The notes beneath the pieces are model-generated. The model did not search any database. It was not told where the DNA came from and was given only the letters and a program-made list of their open reading frames with translations. DNA of 64,000 nucleotides. Origin: Vicia villosa. Lineage: Eukaryota; Streptophyta; Magnoliopsida; Fabales; Fabaceae. Position 1 is the stretch's first letter. Each line of letters begins with the position of its first letter. The position numbers were made by a program, and so were the translations under genes. Positions 25,595 to 34,211 of the stretch are shown in pieces. The DNA is taken from contig NC_081183.1 in NCBI RefSeq assembly GCF_029867415.1, forward strand, positions 15,620,404 through 15,684,403, in the 5' to 3' direction.

Positions 25595-28324
25595 ATGGCT
25601 TTTCCAGTGTTCTATGGAGAAGAAGAAGAAGATGCTTACTGGTGGATTCTTTGCATTGAGAAAATTTTCAAAGAGCAAAGAACACGGGAAACATTAAAAA
25701 TTGTAAAAGCTATCACTTCATTTCGAGGTCGTGCTCTTCAATGGTGGATATGGAGATCTCAATATAAACCACTGACTAATTGGGATTCATTCACAACCGT
25801 GTTTCTCTATCATTTTAAACCTGAATGGAGAGAAATTTTGCCAATAGAAGATGAGGAGGAGCAACCAGATCAGGAATCGATGAAATCTACATATGAAACT
25901 TCTTTTCATGAAGAATCTGTTGTCGAACAAATTCCTGCAATTGATGGTGACCTACAAGTTCGGAAGCTTTCCCCCACTGTTAAGCACAAAGAAACTCACT
26001 TGTCTTTCTCCAAGGCATCTACATCTTGTGAGGAAATTACATCTCCTGTATCTGTAACAATTCCTAGGGCTAAACATTTTTCCAACTTCTTGGATTTTCA
26101 CAAAATTGTTGGTTTCATGATTCCGCCGAAACCGCCGGATCCAAGTAAAAGCTTAGCGATAACGCCAGTATCCAAAACCCTAATTCATCTTCCCCCATTT
26201 CCTTCCCTAGAAATGGTAGCCGCAAGACCCCTCGTCACCGTCCAGGCCCTAGACTCCGACATAGCCACTAATTCCCCAACCACCCTACCCATTCCCGACA
26301 TAATGCGTGCCTCAATCTGCCCATACATCTTCAATCTCGTCCACTCCAACATTTCCAATAACACCCACCAACCATACACCGTCAGCCGCAAAACTCCAAT
26401 AAGTTCAAGTTCATCTCCGCAGACGTCACCTAATCTCGCTGCGGAGGAGCCAGAGCCCAAGAAGGTGAAGATGTCTACCATTACTTCTGATGATGAACAA
26501 CAATGCACAACCGCCGAAGGCACTAAGATAAGATACAAGTTTCGTAAGGTAGCTATTTTCTTTGCTTACTGCGGTATTGGTTATCAGGGTATGCAAAAAA
26601 GAACTGGTACCAAGACTATAGAAGGTGAACTAGAAAAAGCCTTGTTTGTGTCTGGAGTTGTACCAAAACAGAAGACAAGGTGGATTTTGTTGAAGAAGAG
26701 GATGGTTGAAGCATATCTTTCCTGTTCCTCAGCTTCTGGAATCTCTTATTACTGTTCTGATTTGCAGCCAACTAAGTCTCTTGATGTTTTTCTTTTGAAA
26801 TTCTGCTGCCATGATCAGAATGGACTATTACACGATGTTACCGCGGTTCTTTATGAGCTAGAGCTTTCTATCATCATAGTCAAGGTTTCCACTGCAACCG
26901 ATGACACTGAAATTTATTTCTACCCTTCACTCATCTTAAAGAAGAAGAAAAGTCTACTTCCTTCTCACAAGATATCTTCAAATCTTGCCAGCATCTCAAC
27001 TGATGTATCTCTCATAACTTCCATGATTGAGCCTCATGTCAAGGATTGGGGTTTTATGAAGATTCTCGTTTTCACCAAGTTGACATTTCTCTTAAGGTTT
27101 GTGTTCAAGAAGCTTAATTTGAATTTCGCAAACCTGCCATTAACTAACACTATAATCTTCGATCATGGACTGCATCATTCGAAGCTTACTGTTGTTGGAA
27201 TTTTTCAAACTCGGTTCTCAATTGTCGCCCTCCACCTGTTTGCTAAAATGCCTTCATCTGTTTTGCAAAGTCATGGGAATAAGTTATTTTCTTTATACTA
27301 TGAACACCAGGACAAGCTTGTTATTTCTTCATATAAGGTCCAATTTTATATGTACTTTACAAATCTGCTGCTAACTGCTACTCTGGTTTTTGACCCTGGA
27401 CCACGCCAACTTACGCAAGGCCGGTTCGTCGTTGGTGTGACATTGATTGATGCTATGCTATACATCATCGTTACATGTATCTCAAGGAATTATAATGGAT
27501 GGGAAGACACGATCTCCATCGGACTTCGACATCCAAGCTGCACATATGTGGCTTGCTCATTCTCTAACAAGACCATTTGCATATATGACTTTATGACGGG
27601 AGAAATGGTTGCCAAGTCCACAGGACATGCTGAAATTGTTACTGGTGTCATCTTTTTGCCTGACTGCAAGCATATCATTTCAGTGGATGGTGATGGTTGT
27701 GTGTTTGTATGGAAATTGTCCACTTTGCTGTCTTCTAAAATATTGGAGAAAATAATGGAAAAAGGTAATCCAATGCCTTCAAGAATCCCTAGTCAACCTC
27801 ATGCTTGTAGTCATATATCATCTTGCAAAGAAGAGAGTCAGCACTGCAAGATCAATAGCATGGATGTCTCTTCATTGAAGAAAAAGAGAAAAAGTTCAAA
27901 TGGAGTGCTTAACTCAAAAAGTATTCATGGAGAGGCTTTATCTTTTAAATATAATATTTTAAGACTTCCTAAATGGGCGCAAGCAAAAGTGGCTCACTGC
28001 AATGAGGTTAGTAACACATCATCAAAGGCATATTTTGCTTTATTCTGCTTGAGGTTAACGAAGAAATTCAGTGTGGCATGGTGGGTTTTTTCTTTTCCTC
28101 TAACGGTATTGGCAACAGCTTCAGCACAATATGCTCATGAAGTGAATGGAATAATGGCTATTGTTATGATGTTAATCTTAGCATTAATCTCAGTTTTGGT
28201 GTGTCTTGCATTAATCATTATATCTGCTCTCAACATTAGGGTGCCTTTAAATGCACACAAGCATATTTCAAAACAGACAAATAACATTGCTGCAATTTTA
28301 ACAATATCTCTTTTCTCATCTTGA
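25595..28324 (+). CDS. Chimeric gag-host fusion ORF, 909 codons
   Basis: One uninterrupted frame, starting 39 bp after the 5' LTR. Residues 1-90 are a plant Ty3-gypsy gag N-terminal domain (AYWWILCIEKIF, RGRALQWW, FKPEWREILP). Residues 91-205 are unassigned. Then come, in order: ribosomal protein L4 N-terminus (207-266), TruA/PUS1-type pseudouridine synthase (about 285-357), ACT-domain ACR9/10-like protein (359-440), an unassigned and more hydrophobic stretch (445-640), MABP1/WDR62-type WD40 end (644-800), and the last transmembrane part of a SLAC1/SLAH-type anion channel (812-885). Each recognised piece is in its parental frame and orientation. No piece keeps a complete catalytic domain, so enzymatic function is unlikely. 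Whether the protein is made is unknown. Confidence 0.8.
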   Translation: MAFPVFYGEEEEDAYWWILCIEKIFKEQRTRETLKIVKAITSFRGRALQWWIWRSQYKPLTNWDSFTTVFLYHFKPEWREILPIEDEEEQPDQESMKSTYETSFHEESVVEQIPAIDGDLQVRKLSPTVKHKETHLSFSKASTSCEEITSPVSVTIPRAKHFSNFLDFHKIVGFMIPPKPPDPSKSLAITPVSKTLIHLPPFPSLEMVAARPLVTVQALDSDIATNSPTTLPIPDIMRASICPYIFNLVHSNISNNTHQPYTVSRKTPISSSSSPQTSPNLAAEEPEPKKVKMSTITSDDEQQCTTAEGTKIRYKFRKVAIFFAYCGIGYQGMQKRTGTKTIEGELEKALFVSGVVPKQKTRWILLKKRMVEAYLSCSSASGISYYCSDLQPTKSLDVFLLKFCCHDQNGLLHDVTAVLYELELSIIIVKVSTATDDTEIYFYPSLILKKKKSLLPSHKISSNLASISTDVSLITSMIEPHVKDWGFMKILVFTKLTFLLRFVFKKLNLNFANLPLTNTIIFDHGLHHSKLTVVGIFQTRFSIVALHLFAKMPSSVLQSHGNKLFSLYYEHQDKLVISSYKVQFYMYFTNLLLTATLVFDPGPRQLTQGRFVVGVTLIDAMLYIIVTCISRNYNGWEDTISIGLRHPSCTYVACSFSNKTICIYDFMTGEMVAKSTGHAEIVTGVIFLPDCKHIISVDGDGCVFVWKLSTLLSSKILEKIMEKGNPMPSRIPSQPHACSHISSCKEESQHCKINSMDVSSLKKKRKSSNGVLNSKSIHGEALSFKYNILRLPKWAQAKVAHCNEVSNTSSKAYFALFCLRLTKKFSVAWWVFSFPLTVLATASAQYAHEVNGIMAIVMMLILALISVLVCLALIIISALNIRVPLNAHKHISKQTNNIAAILTISLFSS
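26213..26392 (+). pseudogene. Captured fragment: 60S ribosomal protein L4 N-terminus
   Basis: Residues 207-266 of the fusion (MVAARPLVTVQALD, IPDIMRAS, HSNISNNTHQPYTVSRK) match the first about 60 residues of plant eL4. The parental start Met is included, and the 40 bases before it look like an eL4 5' leader with an AAACCCTAA box at 26175-26183. The piece stops before the conserved RNA-binding core. Confidence 0.85.
26447..26665 (+). pseudogene. Captured fragment: TruA/PUS1-type tRNA pseudouridine synthase
   Basis: Residues about 285-357 (KVAIFFAYCGIGYQGMQ, GTKTIEGELEKAL, VSGVVP) match the N-terminal strand region of plant PUS1-like enzymes. The catalytic Asp motif (RTDKGV in the family) lies further on in real enzymes and is absent here. 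Confidence 0.8.
26669..26914 (+). pseudogene. Captured fragment: ACT-domain protein (ACR9/ACR10-like)
   Basis: Residues 359-440 (TRWILLKKRMVEA, SLDVFLLKFCC, GLLHDVTAVLYELELSI, VKVSTATD) match the inter-domain segment and second ACT domain of plant ACR9/10 proteins. It breaks off within the ACT fold. Confidence 0.8.
27524..27994 (+). pseudogene. Captured fragment: MABP1/WDR62-type WD40 protein
   Basis: Residues 644-800 (ACSFSNKTICIYDFMTGEM, GVIFLPDCKHIISVDGDG, VFVWKL, RLPKWAQAKV) match the last WD40 blades and following linker of the plant MAPK-binding-protein-1/WDR62 homologue. It is the longest captured piece, about 157 codons. Confidence 0.75.
28028..28249 (+). pseudogene. Captured fragment: SLAC1/SLAH-type anion channel C-terminal part
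   Basis: Residues 812-885 (FSVAWWVFSFPLTVLATAS, YAHEVNG, a long hydrophobic helix, ALNIRVPL) match the final transmembrane helices of plant S-type anion channels. The pore Phe lies elsewhere in the family protein and is not included. Confidence 0.8.
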
Positions 28325-28367
28325 TTTTAGAACCTTGAGGACAAGGTTCAAGTGAACCCCGCGGCAA

Positions 28368-28647
28368 TGATAGAAGGGTATTATATGATTTATATTAGTA
28401 GTATTGTTATTGATAGGGGGTAATAATAGAACTTATATTATTAGTACTGTATTGGGCTTTTGTGTATTTGGGCCTTTAATAGAACATCCACTATGGGATC
28501 TATATATGTAGTGTCTTTGACACAATTAAGGGTATCAAAGAAATCAAAGTTATTTTTATCTATATTTTCTTAGTTTATTTTAATGTCTTTATCTTTTATT
28601 CTTGAAACCCTAATTCCATATTCTTGGTAGGGAAAATCTTCCTATCA
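28368..28647 (+). repeat. 3' LTR, 280 bp
   Basis: It appears identical to the 5' LTR base for base. The preceding sequence (aaccccgcggcaa) is a poor polypurine tract. Confidence 0.95.
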
Positions 28648-28739
28648 TACAACTTGTAGCTTCTCAAAATCGCGGTACAAGTGGAGTGGCTCAGGACGCG
28701 CGGTAGCGGTATACCACCGTTTTACCAAACACACGCTAA

Positions 28740-29028
28740 ATCATCTCATTGTTTAATCTTAATCTTAATTTACCATGATTTCTGTAAGTTCCAAAAGATT
28801 TTACATACAAGTTAGGGATATATTCTTGGTTGAAATTGTGTATCTTCCACCTGTTAAGAAGTGTAACCATGATGAAAGGTATGTATCTGGTTGACATTTA
28901 TAATGACTAGTTAAAAGCATGTGCATGTGCGTCCGCACGTGTATGAATTATTGCTCAACTTGTTAAAATTGTTTTCAAATGCCATGAAATTCAAATTTGG
29001 TTGAAATTGAATATTAAACATAAACCAT
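28740..29028. other. Short unassigned gap
   Basis: Nothing recognised between the repeat end and the TOM2B-like pseudogene. Confidence 0.4.
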
Positions 29029-29405
29029 GGATGCACACATGGAAAATGGGTTGCAAAAGTTAAAATTTTTTTCTTCTAATTGGATAATGACTATCCACAT
29101 GCTATATTATTACTGTCATATATGTATATTTTGAACCAAAACTGCATTTGAAATATTGTGTTATGAATGAGCCTTAACTTTGTTGTTCATCTAAACAATG
29201 CTGTTTGTAATGAGCCTTTATATGTCAGAGAAGAAAGAAAGGAAGAACATTTTTTTAAAGAAAAGCTGGTGTGCTTGTTCAACTTTGATAATGAATTTGG
29301 TGCTGCGTGTGACTGATCATTTTCACTTCTTTTCCCCTATCAAGATTATGAATCAAGAAATCAATATCAGGGGATGGATTTGTTGTTTGGGAGTTTACAT
29401 CTCAT
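29029..29405 (+). pseudogene. Truncated TOM2B-like gene copy
   Basis: This segment aligns with the intact gene at 31253-33367. 29029-29058 equals the end of exon 3 (GATGCACACATGG, GGGTTGCAAAA). The next 130 bp equal intron 3. The alignment then jumps into intron 4, so exon 4 is missing. The end matches exon 5 with the acceptor CAG changed to CAA and with several substitutions. Exons 1 and 2 are absent. It cannot encode the protein. Confidence 0.85.
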
Positions 29406-29409
29406 AAGG

Positions 29410-30420
29410 ATGATTATATGAGAATATAAAATGATATGACAATACTCTAGAAGTCCTAGTTCTTGGTCAGACTAGTTTTCTAGTATCAAGTGAAAAATGG
29501 ATATCTTGTAGCAAGTGTTTAAAGATGAGACATTTTGTGTAAGTTTACTTGAATCGGATGTCATTTACCACAAACATCTACGTAGTGGAGAGAACATTGC
29601 CAAATACAAAGCAATTGGCTAGGAGTTTTCTTTTTTGGTTATGATGAATGAGTTTAGCAAATTGAATGTACTCCATTGAAAGAGAATCAAATGGGAAAAG
29701 TCTAATGCAAAATTTCTCATAGATTTATATGATGGTGCCGATTTTGATGCGATTTAGTTTGTATGGTAAATTATGTGTATAGCATATTGTATTTATAAAA
29801 TTGAGGTTATTTTCTATTAAATACAATTTTAAATGTTATTGGTTGTTTAAAAACGTATGTGTTCGGATGTATCAGGCATAATATTTTGACAAAATATTGC
29901 ATTAACAAGTATCATACAAGCCTTTATAGGTTTTTAAAAAGTTTATTTAAATTAGAGAGTTTTAAAAAAAAAATATTTTTGTGTATGTAATTGCCTTGGT
30001 ACTTTTAGAATTACTCTAATACCTCTTTAAAAAAAACTAATCAGTCAGATATGCCTTAAATATAGTGTACTAGGCGAGATTTTACATTTTTTTCTCTTTC
30101 ACAACTTTAAATCTTTTGCTTGATTTAACATTGACTTAGCAAATTTATCTAGAACTTTAGTCTTTTGCTTGATGAAACTTGATATAACTCTTGAACAAAT
30201 ACCTTTATCAAAGATTAATGGTTAGTTGAACGGAACGTTGTTTGATATGATGTGTTGTCATCATAGGTGGCTTGATGGTTGTTATTACATAAAGCATATT
30301 GAACGTTGAGATAAAGGACTTCGTCAAACATTGTTTAACTTAAGGGATTCTAATCATGAAAATTAAATGTCGTTTGTCATTAGGTGTTGTGATTCTCAAA
30401 ACTAATAGCATTAATTGTTG
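29410..30420. other. AT-rich intergenic stretch
   Basis: No gene or defined element recognised. Confidence 0.4.
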
Positions 30421-30426
30421 GAAAAA

Positions 30427-30597
30427 GCTAACATGTGCCCCAAGGGCACAAGATAAAGAGATATTTATAGAAATATTTTTTTGGAACGCGTGTATTCAAT
30501 GTATCAAAACTTTAAATATGACTTTATTGCATTTAATAACATTTAACTTTTTCTAATTATAATATCCTTAACATATGCCCTTAGGGCACATGTTAGC
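30427..30597. mobile_element. MITE with 24-bp inverted ends
   Basis: A 171-bp element. The ends GCTAACATGTGCCC-C-AAGGGC and its inverse differ at only two positions. Each end is itself partly palindromic (GTGCCC/GGGCAC). The interior is AT-rich and non-coding. Target duplication not resolved. Confidence 0.8.
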
Positions 30598-30824
30598 ATG
30601 ACCCTTAATTATTTGATGAACTTGCCCATCACATAACTACACGGATAGATCTAAGAGAATTATCTAAAAACCTTTATGGTTAAAGGATTGTGCCTCAAAA
30701 TAATAAATTCGATTTTCATATTTTATTATTAGTGTTGTTTGAATTCCTTCAAGTGAGCCTTGGCCCATTATGTGACTTGTTTTTAAAGTGCAATAGGTGA
30801 CTTTAATGAATATGAATATTCACC

Positions 30825-31045
30825 AAATTACAATTATGGTCCCCCTGTTTTGATATTTTCACGGTTTTAGTCCTCAATTTTCTTTTTAAACAGTTTTGGT
30901 CCCCTATCCCAATTTAGATCCAACTGTTTATGTACATGTACTATGTTCATGAACAAAATTGGAATAGAGAACCAAAACTGTTTAAAAAAAAAATGGGGGA
31001 CTAAAACCGTGAGAATACCAAAATAGGGGAAAAAACTGTAATTTA
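30825..31045. mobile_element. MITE upstream of the TOM2B-like gene
   Basis: A 221-bp imperfect palindrome. The left arm carries ATTATGGTCCCCCTGTTTT and CACGGTTTTAGTCC; the right arm carries GGACTAAAACCGTG and AAATAGGGGAAAAAACTG. It ends about 150-200 bp before the TOM2B-like start codon, so it lies in the promoter. Confidence 0.85.
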
Positions 31046-31252
31046 GCCGTTTATTTATTATCTCTATCTTTTAGTTGTTGGTTTAACTCTAATTAGTGGT
31101 AGTTGTAGAATCCTCCATCAAGGGGGAGACGTAAATGCAAAAATCTACAATGGTAAATAAAAGTTAATAACAGTGAGCAATAAAAGGAATACAAAATGGA
31201 ACGACGGCGACAAAATCCAACCGCAAACAGAAGAAGGCCGTTGTGGCGACCT

Positions 31253-33367
31253 ATGGCGACGCAAGGGGAAGCCGGCGGCGGTGATGGTTCGGCGAAGGCT
31301 GTAGTGGCCGAACAAATATCGCAGACGGTGCAATCCACGTCAAACCTTCTTCACCTCATGCAACAGTCTTCTCCATCTCAGGCACTATCTTCTCTTCCTC
31401 TCAATTTCGTTCAAAATAAACTAAAAGAGAAATTGATTCTGTTTCCAATGAATTTTAATCGAAAAATTGATGTTTGGTGTGAACCTATTGTATGTTTGGT
31501 TTTACACTTGGAGCACTCATAATTGATTCAAAATTGATTCGGTTTGTGTAGAATTGATTTTGAGATGATTAGTTGTTTTTAAGTAGAATTGATTATGGTT
31601 TCTAGAATTGATTAGGATTTGTAGCTTTTGAGTCTAAACGTGATATTTACTCTGAAATGTATTGTTAAACTCATTTTTAAAGAAATTTATCCTAACATAA
31701 ATATCATTTTTCCCTCAACTCACATTTTACCCAGAATCAATTTTACATGTGTATGCTTGATTTAGCTTTTGAAAAAGGTAAAGCAAGGCTAAAGGTGTAG
31801 AATTGATTCTGGAATGATTTTGAGGTGTTTGGTTCTTCTAAAGTAGAATTGTTTTTGCCTCCAAAATTGATTCTACTTGAAGCTACAACTTGTAGCTTTT
31901 GGGTTAAAACGTGATTTTTACATTGAAATTTGTTGTTCAACTCATTTTTGCATAAATGTATTCAAATATAAATCACTTTACATCCCACTCACTTTTAACC
32001 AAAATCAATTCACTCGGAATCAATTCTCCAGTTCTCCTCACAGCATTACCAAACACTTTACTCAAAATCAATTATCTTCGCCACAGAACCAAACACACGC
32101 TAAATGTTTTTTTAAATTGAAATTTTCAGTTGTTCAACTCACTTTTGCAAAAATTTATCCAAACATAAATCACTTTATCTTCAATTCACTTTTAGCCAGA
32201 ATCAATTTTATGTAATCAATAAACTCAGAATCAATTTTTTTCACCATGAACCAAATACACGCATAGTTGTTTGATTTTAGGGTTTTGAGTTTTGACTCTT
32301 TTGTAGGCTAAACTTGTTAAGCTTCCCAAGAACTTATTGGCAAAGGTTTCCACTATCAAGAACACAGAACAGGTAATTGGATTAGTGTATGGTGGTTGTG
32401 ACTTGTGAGTTTATGTTTTGAGTGTGTGTAATAGTTTATGTTTTGTTGCACAGGTTTTAGAGCAGTTGCCTCGGGTAATATCATCTCTGGATGCACATAT
32501 GGAAAATGGGTTGCAAAAGTTAGAATCTTTTCTTCTCTGATTGATTAATCATTATTAATCTGCTGTAATATGATCATCATATATGTGCATATTTTGAACC
32601 GAAGCTGCATTTGAAGTGTTATGATTATGAATGAGCTATAATTTTGTGCTAAATTTGTTATGTTTATCTTGAATATGTATTGTATTGTGGCTGTTGATGG
32701 GAAGTAGTGTTGTTAGCCGCGGATCACGGAAAATAGCAGTTTGTTTGATTTGTGCTACGCGATAGGACTATAACACCCCTATATCTTCTATTTGAAAACA
32801 CTTTATACTAAATTGCGTATTGTGGAACAATATTGGTTTGTTCAAATTCTGCTAAGCTATATTTCATTTTCTTAAAATGACTGATGAGTTGAAAACTTGT
32901 AGTGTTCCACAACTGAAGACTGTAGTTCAGTTACTTGCAAATATGGAAAGTAGCCAGCTTAGTTCTCTATCCCGAACTCATGTTCTTGATAAGGTATGGA
33001 TATAACAGATTCGTTTCTGATGTAGTTATAAATAATTGCCTTATGATTGAAATTGATGTTTAATAATTGGAATATATATGTTATAATTGGGTAAATCTGG
33101 GAACAAGAAACGGATAGGAGGGTTTAACATACAAAGTTTTTGTTGTTCATCTATATCTGTTGTTGTCTATAACGACCCTTTATCTGTCACAGAAGAAAGA
33201 AAGGAAGGACAGTTTTTTAAAGAAAATCTTGTGCGCGAGGTCAACTTTTAATGATGAAATTGACGCTAAATGTGACTGAACATTTTCTATTTGTTTTTGA
33301 TCATTTTCTATTTGTTTTCCCCTATCAGGAACATGAACCAGGAAACCAATCTCAAGGGACGGAATAA
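31253..33367 (+). CDS. TOM2B: TOM2B-like protein (five exons)
   Basis: Exons: 31253-31381, 32307-32372, 32454-32518, 32903-32993, 33329-33367. Joined they give 129 codons plus TAA with all phases consistent. The product is a small, helix-rich, soluble protein. Motifs [43 protein letters not shown] and [18 protein letters not shown] resemble plant tobamovirus multiplication protein 2B, a host protein of about 120 residues with no known catalytic activity. The start at 31253 gives the family-like MATQGEA N-terminus; an in-frame ATG at 31196 would add 19 Arg-rich residues. Intron 1 begins GC rather than GT (CAG then GCACTA) if homology is followed. An in-frame alternative donor at 31415 would add 11 residues. 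Intron 1 is filled by MITE-like repeats. The family name is from memory. Confidence 0.8.
31486..32270. mobile_element. MITE-like repeats inside TOM2B intron 1
   Basis: Two or more copies of a repeat rich in AATTGATTCT and its inverse AGAATCAATT. They contain AGCTACAACTTGTAGCT near 31880 and end in 'accaaacacacgctaaa' near 32100 and a variant near 32265. The same ends flank the LTR element at 25.2-28.7 kb. Confidence 0.65.
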
Positions 33368-33369
33368 TG

Positions 33370-34200
33370 GAGCTTTTGTTGTTTGGGAGTTTGACCTATG
33401 ATCAATTTGTGCAGAATTTTCGGAAGTTTTGACTAATCATTCTTGATTTTTTTATAGCAGCTATGTTCTCGTGTCTATCTGCAAATCAAATAACAAAGTG
33501 CTGCCCTACCTTCCGAAAACGTAAATGGTAATTCAAGTGTAGAAAGCTCTCAATATTAGAGTTATGGCAATGTGCCAAGTTTCCAAGTGGGAATATTGTT
33601 CAATGAGTTCAAGGTCAGATCTTGATTGATCCAATGATTACTAATATTTGGTCAATCAAATTCGTAGCAAACATTGATATGTCTAGCTAAATAATTTTGT
33701 ATTTAACTGCCAGACCAACATGTTTTACTCTTGGCCCAAGTAATTTTGCAATGAACATACCAAGATGGTGTTTGTTAGCGGGCTTAATCAGAAGCAGAAA
33801 ATAACTTAATGAAATTATCTGCAAAGTTCTAAAAAAGAGAGGATAATAATTTCACCACTCAGAAAATAAAATATTCAATTGAAAAGAATTGTCACTAATT
33901 CAGTATTGTGTCACAAAAAGGCTATAAATATATACAACAGAGCTTCACATATAAAGAACCAATACATAGTCATCTTCAAGCTGATAAGAATGTATTGTCC
34001 CAAAGAAAGGTTATGGATGTGAGCTGGGAAAACAGAACTATCATGTAGTTTCTTGTCAAAAGGATTAAATAAAGTTTATCATATTTTGTTTTTGAACACA
34101 AGAAGTTCTTGCGGACTCATGACAATGGAAGCAGAAGCACATCCCTTATGCAATGTTAGTTTTTGCAGTCTTTGAGAAAATTAATCTAGTAAAGTATGTG
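33370..34200. other. 3' flank of TOM2B-like gene
   Basis: Presumed 3' UTR at first, then unassigned sequence. Confidence 0.4.
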
Positions 34201-34211
34201 GCAGAAATGGA

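Larger units (their letters stand above)
25277..28647 (+). mobile_element. Gene-capturing non-autonomous LTR retroelement, complete
   Basis: A 3371-bp element with two 280-bp LTRs (25277-25556 and 28368-28647). By eye I find no difference between them. Each starts TGATAGAAGG and ends CTTCCTATCA. TACAA is duplicated at 25272-25276 and 28648-28652. A TGGTGCTTTCATT block directly after the left LTR is in the primer-site position. A CTTGAGGACAAGGTT block before the right LTR is the usual tail of plant Ty3-gypsy pol. The interior is one 909-codon frame with a gag domain and captured host-gene fragments, without protease, RT, RNase H or integrase. Mobility must have been supplied in trans. Identical LTRs imply recent insertion. 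Confidence 0.95.
25213..28737. mobile_element. MITE-like repeat interrupted by the LTR element
   Basis: The flanks of the LTR element (25213-25276 and 28648-28737) look like two halves of one repeat. The right end, 'accaaacacacgctaaa', also occurs at about 32086-32102. The left end, 'taagcctatgttcg', is its degenerate inverse. The middle AGCTACAACTTGTAGCT also occurs at about 31880-31896. Confidence 0.5.

Noticed and set aside
26185..26538. 117-codon minus-strand frame
   Set aside because: Shadow of the fusion frame across the eL4 and PUS1 pieces. The plus strand explains the sequence.
25277..28647. Helitron or Pack-MULE as explanation for the captured genes
   Set aside because: Identical direct LTRs with TG...CA ends, a 5-bp TSD, a primer-site position and a gag start fit an LTR retroelement. 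There is no long terminal inverted repeat with a 9-bp TSD, and insertion was not between A and T with a CTRR end.
31196..31252. N-terminal extension of the TOM2B-like protein from the ATG at 31196
   Set aside because: The family-like N-terminus begins at 31253. The extension is kept only as an alternative start.
31877..32215. 112-codon frame in TOM2B intron 1
   Set aside because: It lies wholly in MITE-like repeats within an intron.
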